Source of the DNA: Labia minor
Taxonomy: Eukaryota > Arthropoda > Insecta > Dermaptera > Spongiphoridae
Reading direction: 5' to 3'
Length of the DNA stretch: 64,000 nucleotides
NCBI GenBank assembly: GCA_963082975.1
Contig: OY720344.1
Span: forward strand, 87,234,107-87,298,106
Positions 1 through 11,451 of the stretch are shown here, piece by piece. The notes under the pieces were generated by a model that worked only from the letters and a program-made list of their open reading frames with translations, did no database searches and was not told the origin of the DNA. Each line of letters starts with the position of its first letter. Position 1 is the first letter of the stretch. The translations under genes and the position numbers were made by a program.

Positions 1-875
1 TAATGCATATGATAGCAATATACGATATTATTTGTTCTTTAAATAATCATCATTAATCTGTGCTAGTAAATTTATTTTAATAATTGATTTATGTGATTAT
101 TAAGTAAAAATATGTAAATATGAAAAATCATAATTAAAGCTGGGTACTTTTTTTACTTTAAAGAATGCATAATGATTAATGTAAAAATTTTATTAAATAA
201 TAATGTTCAATAATGAGGTATAGAAAATGATATTTATATATTAATGAAGAGAAGACCAACAAGAGCATTCAAATTCATATTTTAATCAATATTTATGATA
301 TAAAATAATATGTATTAATAAATAAATAAATAATAAATTAAATTTATGAATCAGGTGTTATACTTAACATATTAATTAAAAACTTTTGGAATAATCTTGA
401 TTATTTATTAATTTAAGACCATTAAACTCTGACAAATATCATACATTTATAATGAGTAAAGGTTAATTAATCTTCGTTGAAAGAAGATTGAGAAAAAATA
501 AATCATATTCTAATGTGTATTTCTGTTAATATTATTATTTTAAATTTTGATTATTAATCATTTTTTATTATTATTTGACGAATGATTAAATAACTCAATT
601 AAGGGTTTCTTTACAAAATAAGGTGATAGAAAGAAAATAATTTTAATTAGTTAAGAACTTTTCAAATGTTGATATTGAAGTTTTAATAAAAGTAAAAGTC
701 GTTTAATTTATTTTGTTTTATTTAACTATAATTATTTCTAATTATTTTTTTTTTTGTTTTGTATTTTGTTTACTTTTTGTTTATTTTGGTGTGAAATGAA
801 TCAAGCGGTAAACAGAACAATCGCTCCGGGCAATAAAAAAAAAAATAAACCTCTACCTCTATAGTAAAAAATAGG
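1..875. other. AT-rich sequence without recognisable gene
   Basis: This stretch is dominated by A/T runs and short TAAT/ATTA motifs. I find no open frame with plausible codon use, no splice-bounded exon and no clear repeat. The only patch of mixed composition is about 790-860, which I cannot assign. Confidence 0.5.
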
Positions 876-1494
876 CTGGAGTGTCTCCACTCGACAATCT
901 CGCAATTTGAATTGGATTAAATAGCATATATTATATTTAAATTAAATTTAATTAATCATAAATTATAAATTAAAATTAATAAATAATATTTATTAAACCA
1001 GCGAATGTTTGGCTCTTTGTTGATGGCACCACGTCACGTGTTAGCGCGTGAGATTTTCAGTGTTAAAAAATTAATTCTGGTACTTTCAGCGTCAAGTTGA
1101 AATTCTATATATAGCAGTTTTATACAACTTTTAATCATGTGAAAAACTATCAAACATATATCTTTATTTTTACGGTCCCTTTAGAGGAAAAAAATCAAAT
1201 GAAAAAAAAAATCCAAACGTTGTAGATAATGACCCTCTTCCGGTTGAGCTACATTTCTCAAAAGTTGATAAAAAAACTACAAATTTTGAATAATGTCCAT
1301 GTACCAAATTTCATGATTCTAGCTCAAACCGTTTTTGCGAAATCTTGTCTACATACATACAAACACACATACACACAGAGACATTTTTCTCAGCCTTAGT
1401 GAAAATGAATCAGAGACCTTCAAAACATATAAAAACATCAAAATCTCGACATCGAAAATTTTCATGATCGCACTACTATCTCTGGCGAGATAAT
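876..1494 (-). repeat. Repeat family C, copy 1 (about 0.62 kb, CA-rich tract)
   Basis: The same sequence occurs in opposite orientation at 25714-26336 and in part at 49265-49694. In the minus reading it starts near ATCTCGCC at 1490. It then carries a TG/GT-rich tract, a box reading AAACGGTTTGAGCTAGAAT followed by GAAATTTGGTA, and a run of AT. It ends at the hairpin GAGTGGAGACACTCCAG, where the copies stop being alike. The hairpin next to one end and the lack of terminal inverted repeats suggest a non-autonomous rolling-circle element (Helitron or Helentron derivative). That class is inferred; the repetition and boundaries are seen. Confidence 0.6.
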
Positions 1495-2223
1495 GTAAAT
1501 ATTTTTTAAGTGTAATTTTATTAACAATCCATTAGAAAATATCTCGGTAAAATTTTAACACTAACAAACACGCATGTATATAAAAAGATTGAAATGGTTT
1601 GACCCAGAAAGCCGCAAATTTTTTGCATTCATACAATTTCCACTTTATTGTAAAAAAAATAGCAAGATATATAGAATCAATAAATTCATCAATTTGTTTC
1701 TCGCCTACTATACTACCACAAAGCCCTTTGGAATTCTACCACAAATACATAAATACCTTCGAATCCAATCCAAACCATGAATATTCCAACAATTCTAAAT
1801 TCTCAACTCTTTTTCCTCCTTTCTAGAGTAGAGCAATTCTAATTGTTTATTTATATGTAAACTAGCTGCCTAGCCCGCCAATGGCACTCTTTTCCTATAG
1901 TCGGGTAGAGGGATGGGGCGTGGTCTTCTGGACCTCTACTAGTCGAAATTTTATAGAATATATATATATATATAAACTTGTTTGTGACTTTATTTCTTCT
2001 TATTTTTTAAAATTAAAAAACAAATTTTTTTTTATAAATAAATTAAAATTATATTTATATTATGATATGCATTTTAAAAATTATTTGAAAAATAGTTGTT
2101 GAACTTTTAAAATAACATTAATATTTTTAGCTTATAATTATAGGGGAATGTTACTTACTATTTAAAAAATTAAACATTCATACCCAAATAAGTTTATAAT
2201 TATGATTTTTTGAAAATTAAATT
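1495..2223. other. AT-rich spacer with possible old Helitron 3' end
   Basis: Mostly AT-rich, with no convincing exon. At 1862 the sequence reads ACTAGCTGCCTAG followed by a GC-rich patch to about 1950. It resembles the reverse-oriented 3' terminus of Helitron A (ACTAGCTGCTCAGAGCGCC), but the terminal hairpin is not intact. It may be a decayed relative. Two overlapping open frames at 1574-1826 look non-coding. Confidence 0.3.
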
Positions 2224-2678
2224 TATAACGGGGATTTTAGGTTATAAATAAAAGATCGGGGTTCTCGAGTGAAAAATCTTTATTTCTATCCAAGTAATAC
2301 AAAGGATGGACTAGTTTAGGGGGAAGGGGGCACAGGTTAGTTCCAATCGATGGATGCAGTAACCTGCGAGGGATAATCCAGGTTAGTTCCAATGGGATGG
2401 ATGCAGTAACCTGGGTGGGCAGGAGAGGCTGGTGATACCTTCTAGGTCTCCTGTCGCTCTCTCTTTGTGTGTTTCGGGCGAGCCCTTATATAGAGGTAGT
2501 TTGTGGAGGGGCGCCGGCCAGGTGGTGAGGCGAGGTGCGCGCGCAGCTTGGCGGAGCGGACCGGGCGCGCGCAGCTGGGCGGAGCTGATCGGGCGCGCGA
2601 GACAGTGGAGGGGCGAGCGAGACAGCCAGCGCACCGAAGAGCCTATTAACGGGGCGCTTTGGAACTATTTTCGCTACA
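2224..2678 (-). mobile_element. Solo LTR (Gypsy-type by 4-bp target duplication)
   Basis: Read on the minus strand, this 455-bp GC-rich island has LTR layout. It starts TGTAGCGAAAATAG and has a TATA box (CTATATAAGG) near 2490 followed by transcript-like sequence. A polyadenylation signal (AATAAAG) lies near 2280, and the end is CCCCGTTATA, a likely point mutant of a canonical ...ACA end. AATT occurs immediately on both sides (2220-2223 and 2679-2682), a 4-bp target duplication as in Gypsy/Ty3 elements. An imperfect tandem duplication of about 45 bp lies at roughly 2330-2415. No internal retroelement sequence is attached, so it looks like a solo LTR left by recombination. Open frames on either strand here are by-products of GC richness. 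Confidence 0.7.
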
Positions 2679-3020
2679 AATTGAAATTTAAAATTGAATA
2701 TTATTATCTTATCTATATATTTAATACGAGACAGTGTCCGTCTGTACGCAAAAAACTCCAGAGCCTAAAATACAAGGTGTAAGGTAACCAAATTTTTCTG
2801 AGGTGAAGGGTACCTCAAATGAGATGAAAAATAAAAAGAAATTAGAATCTTAGGTAACTCCTGAGCTGAGCTGCGGGTGTTCCATTTTCCAGAAATATAT
2901 ATAAAGGAGAGTGTTTGTATGTATGTAATTTGTTTACTTTTTTGCTGTCATAGAAACATATATATATATATATAATTAGAACCTCTCTCTCTCTCTCTAT
3001 TTAAAATTTAAAAAAAGGAG
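2679..3020. other. Unassigned AT-rich sequence
   Basis: No gene or repeat recognised. It contains a TA run near 2957-2975 and a CT run near 2984-2998. Confidence 0.4.
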
Positions 3021-3720
3021 TGTTCTAGCCAGGTAAATAAATCGGACTGGAAGAGGAGACATGTGATTAGAGAAATTGGGGAAAAATCAACCGAAATGTA
3101 ATTAAACAAAAAAATTCAAGAATTATGCTACGGATACGATTAACATACAAAATGTAGAATTTGAAAAAGTATAAATATTTAAATACTTAAGATCTCTAAT
3201 CACGAAGGATAATAATATTCGAGAAGAATTTAAATCGACGTTGTAATTGAGTAACGCCTGTTATTATGCAGTAAAGGGGCTTATCTCATCAAAGAGGATC
3301 AAAATTAAAATATATAAAACAATTATTTTTCATGTTGATCGATGACTTTGGGTGACCATATTTCGAAAACACCAAACCGGGACAAACGGTATACCTTTTT
3401 TTTAGAACTAAATTGAAAAAATTTTGAAAAAAAAATTACGAAATTATGAAAAAACGGGACAGTAGGGTGTCCCGAAGACATTTTTGGGACAGAGCACCTA
3501 AAGACGGGACGTTTGGTCACCCTATCGATGACTCTGGGAGACGAGAGTAGATTTAGAGTATTTGTGAGATTAATATTGTTCGCAGCAGAATTTATAGGCC
3601 AAAAGAAGATGAGGTCACAGGGGGATGGCGGAGATGGCATAACGAGAAATAATGTCCAGATATAGTTAAGGTTATAAAATCGAGAAGCCTGGGATGGGAA
3701 GCAGCTAGTTATATTAATTA
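3021..3720 (+). pseudogene. Non-LTR retrotransposon ORF2 fragment, split by a MITE
   Basis: The + strand between about 3080 and 3650 is a relative of the LINE segment inside Helitron A. It gives, across frameshifts, ITKDNNIREEFKS, then a run like NACYYAVKGLISSK, then MTLGDESRFRVF. In non-LTR retrotransposons such as RTE or Jockey this is the region following the reverse transcriptase domain. A 176-bp insertion (3348-3523) interrupts it. There are several stops and frame changes, so it is a dead fragment. Sequence to about 4060 could be further remains of the same LINE. Confidence 0.6.
3348..3523. mobile_element. Short MITE with GGGTGACC termini
   Basis: The insert starts TTGGGTGACCATATTTCG and ends ACGTTTGGTCACCCT, giving short inverted termini around (A/T)GGGTGACCA. 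The inside has further inverted GGGAC/GTCCC motifs. The 10-bp flank ATCGATGACT occurs on both sides (3338-3347 and 3524-3533) and looks like the target duplication. Removing the insert and one duplicate restores the LINE reading. Superfamily is uncertain: the duplication length would fit Mutator-like elements better than hAT (8 bp). Confidence 0.7.
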
Positions 3721-5215
3721 TATTAATTGTTACGGCACGGGGAAAGATATTCCAATTGGAAGAAAGTAGTTTAAAAGGTAAAATAGAAAGGTATATTAAA
3801 TGGTATGGAAAATAGTGCCTAAAAATGAATAAAAGGTACGGAATAAATGATATAATAAAAGGGGGTTGACCGTGTGTGTCGCCAGCAATATTTATAGAAA
3901 ATATGCAAAATAAGTGTAATGATGATTGGATAAGGACTAATCGGACTTGGAAAGGAAGATTGGAAGGGACCTGGCAGATAAATAATCTACTAAAAATTTA
4001 TCCAAATGAAAGAAGTTAGTAAAAAAGGATTGTAAAAAATAGAAAATGCACTCGAATTCAGCTTTTAATATAAGATAAAAATTATATATTTAATTAAATG
4101 AAAGTAACAAAAATTAACATGATAAGGCAAATAATTGCTTGTAATAATACATGAAAAAGAACTTACACGTGGCGCAAACCGAATCAAAACATAGAAAAAT
4201 GGCAAGTGAAAATTCACCATATACTTATCCGCTTTGTAAAATGCGAAACCCAATTAGATTTGCAGAAATGAATAAATTAATTTTAAAGAAAATTAATTTA
4301 AAATTAAATATATATAAAAAACAACACTACACAATACTCCAATAAATATGGAGGCTCACGCTTGTGTAGTTACTAGCGGAAAGACAAAAATTGAATGAGT
4401 GAGTGAGGGAGTGAGATGAATGTTTAGGGTTTAAATAAACTTCAAAAACAAAGGGTGGGGGGTTAGATTCGGTAATGCCAACTTCGGAAAAAATTAATCC
4501 TGCCTTCCCTTTAAAAAATTACAATAATTAAATCAGACTTCTGATATTTTGTCCACATAATTATATATTAATAATATATATATAATATAATTTTTAAATT
4601 AAAAATTATGAAGGAAGTGGGGGGCAAATTTAAAATTTGCCAAACAACTGTTGTAGCGATGCGTAAACATTAATATGATTATAATATTATATTATTAACA
4701 ACAATAATAAATAAAATTTAATATTTTAATTTTTTAATTTTTCAACAATTGAAATATTTTCACATTGCATTGGCTTAAATACTTCACTATTATAATTACA
4801 AAATTTATCATATTTAGAAAAGGATTGAATTACATTTAAAATTCTTTAAAAATAATATATATACACCTATATATATTTTTATAAATTCATATAAAATAAC
4901 TGTAATAAGCTGTAAAATGAGGAAAAAATATAATATTTCAAAACTTGTAAGGAATTATTTTTGTCTGTTATCTCCATCCAATGAATTTAAAATAATTTAT
5001 TTCAATTGAAAAAGAATAGTTTTTACTTAGTTAAAAAATTGTATAGTAAAAACTATTTTTTATTGATATAATTGAGTTTATTGTTTCACAATAATTTTTT
5101 CTCTAGTCTGTTTTTCTTTACAAAATATACATAATACATATGTAAGTATATTAAAATTGCTTTAGAATTTTCATTTATATAATATTAAAATTTTATTTGA
5201 TTTTTTGAAACATTT
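3721..5215. other. AT-rich sequence, no gene seen
   Basis: The first 350 bases are purine-rich on the + strand and may be decayed LINE. The remainder is AT-rich, with a TATATAAT patch near 4560-4600. No supported exon. Confidence 0.35.
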
Positions 5216-5219
5216 AAAT

Positions 5220-5620
5220 ATCCGTGAATCCTAATGTTATCTAACAACATTCAGGCATGGAGCTTATCATGAAATTGAATGAGGCCTCTTCTTCTATTAT
5301 CTTATAGCCATGCTTGGTAATTATCCATACTTTGGAAATAACATTTCAAAAAAAAGTCTTGTCTTTAGAGTAGCCCAACCAGACACTGAGACAAATCAAA
5401 TTAAGTGAATTTTATCTTGAATATTAAAAGCTTTGGAGCTTAACTGGTCACATTTACAGTTTCATATACAGGCCACAAAACAATCATTTTGCACGTCAGA
5501 TTATCTGTCTGTCATCAGAGAAAAGCCCTGGATACTCTATATATGGAGATTAGTATTCCCTACCCTCGTAGTGACTGGCAAACATCATAATATAATCAAA
5601 AGTGGATGAAATCCTTCCTA
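5220..5620. other. Higher-complexity island, possible conserved non-coding element
   Basis: Base composition and word diversity rise above the surrounding AT-rich sequence. No open frame of useful length, no LINE or LTR motif, and no second copy in the window. It could be a regulatory or conserved element, but only cross-species alignment would show that. Confidence 0.25.
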
Positions 5621-5639
5621 GAAAATCTCAATTACTTTA

Positions 5640-6790
5640 ATCCAATCAGCTCAATATTAATTAATAAAAAAATAAAATATTTGATTTAATCCAAGTGAAA
5701 TAGAAAAATGAAAGATCTCTACCACACTGTGACAATTGAATGAAATTTCATGGACGAATGAGTTCAAAATTCCAGGATAAAACAAAACGAGAGAGACAAA
5801 ATATAAAAAAAAAAGATAATAAAAAGAAAAAAAAAAGATTTGGCTATATACAATGCCTGGAGTTGGAATTCATATTCGTAAATTATATTTTAACATCCTT
5901 TATATTTATTCACTTCTTAATTAATAAAAATATAGGTTTTCTTTTCTTTGTTATGGCGTCCATTATATTCATGCTTATTGTCAATTTTATTAGCTGAGAA
6001 AATTTAAATGCAGAGATTTCAGTCCATTCTTAGAAGTTTTCATAATATTTTTTAAATAAAACAAAGCAGTTGAATGAGCTGTATTTTTTATTTACTTTTC
6101 AATTATAAAAAATATTAAACTTTCCAAAAGATAATGTATATATTTATATATATTATTATATTAATAATAATTTAATCTCTCATGTGGTAAAATCAATTCT
6201 TAATAAGATCATGAAATATTTCTAAAGCATATTATCTAGAAATGATGTTCTCTATGGTATAAATTATATAATAGAATATTACAATTATAAATAATTAAAA
6301 AGTTTTTAAAAACTAAGATGTAATTTCATATGATATAGAAACAGAAAATTAAAATGTTTTTTTTTATTCGTTTTAATTATTTTTTAATTTTATACATACC
6401 ATATAATAATTTAAATTTAATTATTATTTTTAATTGGAATGTGATACTAATTTAATACAATCTGTATAAAATATAATATATAATTATCAAATTTAATAAT
6501 CCGTGACGGTATCTGTATGTATGTAGTAGTATGTGACGTCAGTCAGTCTGAAAATAGCAATGTTGAAATATTGAAAATAAAAAATAGTATAAAATTATTA
6601 TTATTACTCTTAAAACTCAATTCAAGTTTAAATTAGAATTTATTTAAAAAAAAAGAGTTTCAATTTTGAAAAAAAAAATAATTTTGTATTCTAAGGATTT
6701 GTTTGAAATTAAAAAAAAATAACTTAGTATAATTTTTGTTGATTTGTTTTAATGAAATAATTTAGTCAAACAATTATAATTATTATTTTT
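5640..6790. other. AT-rich spacer, no gene seen
   Basis: Contains an 85-codon open frame (5740-5997) rich in Lys, Phe and Ile with poly-A stretches. It has no recognisable domain and reads like random AT-rich sequence. No repeat termini seen. Confidence 0.4.
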
Positions 6791-7253
6791 ACCGACCGAC
6801 GATCGTAAGGGAGGTATTGTTTTCACACCAAATTTCACATGTGGAGATTTTTACATATCTCCACGAATCATGCATTTTCTTAACAGAAAAAAGTATTTTT
6901 AGCATGATGTCTGTCCGTCCGTCCGTCCGTCCGTCCGTATAGATGTGTACAGCCTGAACGGCTCAACCGATTTTGATGAAATTTGGTATATTTACTTAAT
7001 GCATCAGTGGGATGAATTGATCAACTTTTGGTGCAAATCCGGAAACCGGAAGTGGTAGTATTAGCGATCAACGATAGGAAGGGAAGGGTTATTTTCACAC
7101 CAAATTTCACATGAGGAGATTTTTTTACATATCACCACGAATGTAATGGTTTTATCCTCGGAAAAAATCATCTTCATTATGTTTTTCTTAATTTAAAATT
7201 ATATGACGTCACAGCCTCGGGTAACGCCGGGCAACGCCGGCTACTTCAGCTAT
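6791..7253 (+). repeat. Repeat family B, copy 1 (with GTCC tetranucleotide tract)
   Basis: Starts ACCGACCGACGATCG, then carries a TGTCCGTCC tract at about 6909-6940. A box CAACCGATTTTGATGAAAT is followed by a second, inverted copy of the TTTTCACACCAAATTTCAC motif. It ends in a GC-rich hairpin, GCCGGGCAACGCCGGC, and CTACTTCAGCTA. A second copy lies inverted at about 23622-24105 and a short piece at 24199-24240. The subterminal hairpin and lack of inverted termini are compatible with a non-autonomous Helitron, with the terminal CTAG altered to CTAT. Repetition is seen; the class is inferred. Confidence 0.55.
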
Positions 7254-7261
7254 ATATTATA

Positions 7262-7490
7262 AATAAAAGTACCGGGACCCCGAGCCTCGGCTCGGTACTT
7301 AAGTTAAAAAAAATGATTCATTATTATTGGATTTGGCTGGTAATATTAATACCTGGGACACCGAGCTCTCGCTCTACCCTTTAAAAAATATTGATACACA
7401 ATTCTTTAATTATTTATTACAATTATTAAATGTTACACATTTGCATCAATCTGATTAAAATTAATGAACTTGTGCTCCTCAATAATACAT
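7262..7490 (+). repeat. Repeat family D, copy 1
   Basis: Begins with a GC-rich palindrome (CCGAGCCTCGGCTCGG). It continues with GGGACACCGAGCTCTCGCTC and GCATCAATCTGATTAAAAT. An inverted and longer copy is at about 48135-48440, and a fragment at 22530-22620. No coding capacity seen; class unknown. Confidence 0.5.
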
Positions 7491-7499
7491 AAATATATA

Positions 7500-7929
7500 A
7501 TATATAGGTACATATATTTTTTTTCTATAGTGTTTTTTTGAAAAACTGTTTAGCGCCCCAAGTGGTTATAAAACAAACTAAAGACAAAAAAACGTGCTTT
7601 GCAGCTTTTCGGAATTAAAAAAGCAAAATTGGCAGTCGTGGGACTGGCCGACAGAAGTGAAAACTTCTGCGTAAGAAATTTTAAAACAGACGAAATTCGC
7701 GCTATTTCACGAGAAAGATGAATTTCATATGCATGTATATATATATAACTTATATATTATTTTAAACATATATTTTAAACAAATTTGTAACTTATATTTA
7801 TATATATATAAATACACAACTTTGTTTAAAATATTGCAATACGAACTGTTTTATAATTCTTATCTCTAACATAAAATATATATTTATTATGTGAAGTTCA
7901 TTTCGTATAATTTTGATTATATATGTATA
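7500..7929. other. Left flank of the Helitron array
   Basis: AT-rich. A short hairpin CAGAAGTGAAAACTTCTG lies near 7655-7672, resembling the GAAGTGAAACTTC hairpins at 59729 and 63821. The segment 7844-7907 is repeated inverted at 22213-22276 on the other side of the array. Confidence 0.45.
7844..7907 (+). repeat. Inverted repeat flanking the Helitron array, left arm
   Basis: GAACTGTTTTATAA ... AAGTTCATTTC here is matched, with a few changes, by the reverse complement of 22213-22276. The two arms border the Helitron cluster on opposite sides. Confidence 0.6.
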
Positions 7930-8157
7930 CTAGCTGCTCAGAGCGCCTTCGGCGCTCTTCACACCTAGACGGGGGCTCCGCCCCCTGTACCCCCGAGTTG
8001 TACATACTATTTGGTGGTTGAAAGTATTAAAAGGTTTTCATCCATTTTGTTTCAATCAGTATATTACATAAAACATTCATTTCTTTTTGTGTTCTTATTT
8101 AAAAAATATATTTTAATTTAATCACTATATTAATTATATATATTATTATTGTATATG

Positions 8158-9121
8158 TTATATCTATCTACCTATGTGGCTCAAAGATACTCTAAAGTTC
8201 TTAGCCGCAACAACCACATTTCTCCAAGTGTCCCTATCCTGAGCCCTTATTCCATCTCTCTTACGTCCCTTCCTACGCGTCATTGGTTTTCCAAGCGGAC
8301 GTTTTCCAATCGGTCTTCCCACCAATATCTTTTTCCTCTCCCATTCTTGCCACGTGCCCTGCCTATCGCAGCTTTTTCCCTTTTATAACCCTAACTATTT
8401 CTGAAGATGCAGAGAGGCCATGCAATTTCTTGTTATACAGTCTCCCTCATACCCGGTGACCTCATCTTTCTTTGGCCAATAAATGCAGGGAAGAATCCTA
8501 TTCTCAAATACTCTGAATCTACTCTCATCTCCAAGGGTCATAGACCATGCCTCCCACCCATATAATGCAACAGGCAAAATAATCTTTTTATATATTCCCT
8601 TTGATAATAATTTTGAAGAGATAAGCCTCTTTATTGCAGATAACAGGCGTTTCCCGATTGCAACCCCGATTTAAATTCTTCTCAAATATTATTATCCTTC
8701 GTGATTACATTCAATTTTTCTACATATTCAAATTCTACATTTTGTTTCTTAAGATTTTGTATGTTAATACTCTTCCTCTTTGTTACTAAATATTTTTTCT
8801 TATCACTATTAATTTCAAACCTCCATTAAATTTTCCTCGCTATCTGTAATTGCAATTGCCGAATCTCCTATTATATTTAAGTCGTCTGAGTAACCTAATA
8901 TTTTACAATTGATTTCCGCATCTTATTCTTTCTTTACTACCTTCAAGAGAAATTTGAAGATTGAAAATTTGAAAAAGTTTATCCGGATCTATTGAGTTAT
9001 GCGTATGTTTTACTAAAGTCTACAAATAATTAGTGAACAGAAATATTGAATTCGCGGTTTTGTTCCTAATATCTGTCATAATGAAAATATCTTAATTAAT
9101 GTTGGTCGATTTGATATGATA
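8158..9121 (-). pseudogene. LINE ORF2 fragment carried in Helitron F1
   Basis: The minus strand carries, in broken frames, the 3' part of a non-LTR retrotransposon ORF2. It shows a relic of the reverse transcriptase catalytic box, NIIGDSAIAITDSEENLM, and then the post-RT block ALYGWEAWSMTLGDESRFRV. Next come a GHVARM-like block and VVVAAKNF close to the LINE 3' end. This copy lacks the FRPNR block found in R1 and R3. Stops and frameshifts make it non-functional. Short open frames of 60-79 codons here, on both strands, are fragments or shadows. Confidence 0.7.
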
Positions 9122-11048
9122 TCTCCTAATATTTCCTCCGCCTATAGTTTATAAGTATTGTATATGTTATAATAGAGTATAATATTTCTTGATCATTACA
9201 TTTTGGTATTTTATTTTCATTGCTAGATTATTATTGAATATTTTTAATTATAATGAAACTTGAGAAAATGCAAAAATAGAGACTTGAGACAATTTATAAA
9301 AATTAACGGTATAAAACTATAGATAAATGACCAATATATACATTCATTAATAGTATTAATTTAAATTAATTGATTTATTTGTTTTTTTTATTATTAAGTT
9401 CATTTATTAATTTTTTTAGATCATAGTTATTTTCCTTAAAAGAAACTTAAATTCTGTGGTGCTAGGGGATTTGAAAATTATTCGTCGCAATATGAAGATT
9501 TCGCTTACATTTTCTGTCATGTCCGACCTCCATCCAACAGTTATTTTCTCTCGAGTTTTTTGCTTCTCTTAATCATGTGATCTATATATTTAATTTTTTT
9601 TGATTCATTATAATAAAATTTAAACAAATAAAAATTTTTACTTTGTTAATTTATATAAATTTCAATATAAACTGATTGTGAGTCATACGCTTAGCCAATA
9701 CTCTGAATATTTTGTGTACAAAAATATTGAATGTTCTTAGCGAGATTTGATATAATGTTGTACGATTTGTCCTAAATCTGAATTAGAAGAAAATTATAAA
9801 TTGCCTCCTTTTCCAGCCCAATTCATTTACCCACCCATGTTGCATATGGCATCTAAATTTCTTAAAACTCCGTTTTTTTAATTTAAAATAGAAGGAGAGA
9901 AAGAGTTTTAAATTATATTCGAATAGTCTATATATTCTATATATCAGTATTTTTTTTCTGAATTTAATAGCAAGTTGATTTTAAAAATTTTCCATTCTTA
10001 ATGCATATGATTGATTACATGTGTTAAAATTTAAAAAAATTCAAATATTCTAATTTTTATATTTATATATACAATTTAATATTATTTTTTATTAATATCA
10101 TATCAAAAAAAGAGAATTTATTAAAAATTAAAAATAAAAAAAGAAGCCTATTAATAAAAAATTGAATGGTGATTTAAATATTTTATTAAATTAATTAAAA
10201 TGAGACCTTTTAGAATAAATTATTTAATTGAAATGATATTTAAATATAAGAATTTAAAAAAATATTATATTCTTTGTTTGGCAATTGTTATTTAATTATG
10301 TGCAACATGATTCGACTTGCACAGAGCATCGTTATTTTTTATTAATATCACATAATAAAAATGAATCTTTTAAACATAATAAATAAAAAAGACATTTTAA
10401 TAAATTTAAAAAATATACCCAATTTAAAAATGTCAAAAATTTAAAACAACTTTATATCATCATATTTTAATTTTTATATAATATATATATATATTTAGTA
10501 ATTAATAATAGAGTAATTAAATTAAAATAAAAAACAAAGATAATATAATTCAGTCATTTTAATTCAGGTTAAATAATATTTTTTTTTATTATTCAATGAT
10601 AAAATTTATATATTATTATCTTATATATATATTATAGAAAAGAAGAAATATTCAATTAAATAAAAAATAATTTAAGATAAAAATATGATCTAATAAATAT
10701 TTTAATTAAATTGAGAACTTTTAGAATAAATTATTTAATTGAATTGATATTTGTATATTAGAATTTAAAATAAAAAGGGAAATATTATAATAATTCTTCG
10801 ATTGGGAATCTCTATGATAATTCATTGTTTGAAATGATTCCGCTAGGCCGACAGTGAGCCGCGAGCTGCTCTTGAATGAACAACACGGAGAATTATATAA
10901 ACTTTAAAAAATTAATTTCTGCGGTTATTGATAAGATATTAATAAAATTTATAGCCTATGTTACTCTAGAGGTATATAAGAATATTGTGATGTAATTTCA
11001 AAGAAATCGGTTCAGCCAATTCTGAGTCTATAAAATAGTAATTTTCCG

Positions 11049-11095
<47 letters not shown>
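11049..11095. repeat. (GACA)n tetranucleotide tract of Helitron F1
   Basis: About 47 bp of pure GACA units. The same position in other Helitron A copies holds tracts of about 40 to 96 bp. Confidence 0.9.
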
Positions 11096-11170
11096 GTGAA
11101 AAATTCTAAAGTCACTTTTGGATTCTAGAGGTCATGAAACGCGAAGATATGCAAAAATTTTTAAATTCTG

Positions 11171-11286
11171 AGCAATGTGCAGACAAAAACCTATATCTAT
11201 ATATATAAAAAAAGGTTTTAAATTCTGAGCAATGTGCAGCAATGTGCAGACAAAAACCTATATCTATATATATAAAAAAAGGTTTT
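11171..11286. repeat. Head-to-head junction with 67-bp-spaced direct duplication
   Basis: A 49-bp segment starting AGCAATGTGCAGACAAAAAC (11171) recurs at 11238. Each copy ends in the Helitron 5' terminus TCTATATATATAAAAAAAGG (11196 and 11263). The junction therefore contains two Helitron 5' starts and sits at the centre of the inverted pair F1/R1. Confidence 0.8.
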
Positions 11287-11376
11287 TGTCTGCACATTGC
11301 TCAGAATTTAAAAATTTTTGCATATCTTCGCGTTTCATGACCTCTAGAATCCAAAAGTGACTTTAGAATTTTTCAC

Positions 11377-11377
<1 letters not shown>

Positions 11378-11450
<73 letters not shown>
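11378..11450. repeat. (TCTG)n tract of Helitron R1
   Basis: 73 bp of uninterrupted TCTG units. Confidence 0.9.

Positions 11451-11451
<1 letters not shown>

Larger units (their letters stand above)
7930..11192 (-). mobile_element. Helitron A, copy F1 (non-autonomous)
   Basis: On the minus strand the 3' end is the hairpin GAGCGCCGAAGGCGCTC followed by TGAGCAG and CTAG, with T next to it outside: the textbook Helitron 3' end and A|T insertion. The 5' part is present up to ...GGTTTTTGTCTGCACATTG. The last 17 bases of the 5' terminus are replaced by a 70-bp junction to copy R1. Inside are a (TCTG)n tract near the 5' end, about 1.8 kb of AT-rich sequence and a LINE segment near the 3' end. No Rep or helicase motif is encoded. 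Confidence 0.85.

Noticed and set aside
2383..2782. 83- and 116-codon frames in the GC-rich island
   Set aside because: They sit on the solo LTR and arise from low stop-codon density in GC-rich sequence; no domain.
11378..11450. Regular repeats that could be taken for a CRISPR array
   Set aside because: Pure 4-bp units without spacers in a eukaryotic Helitron; the 175-bp array at 62360 is also a plain tandem repeat.
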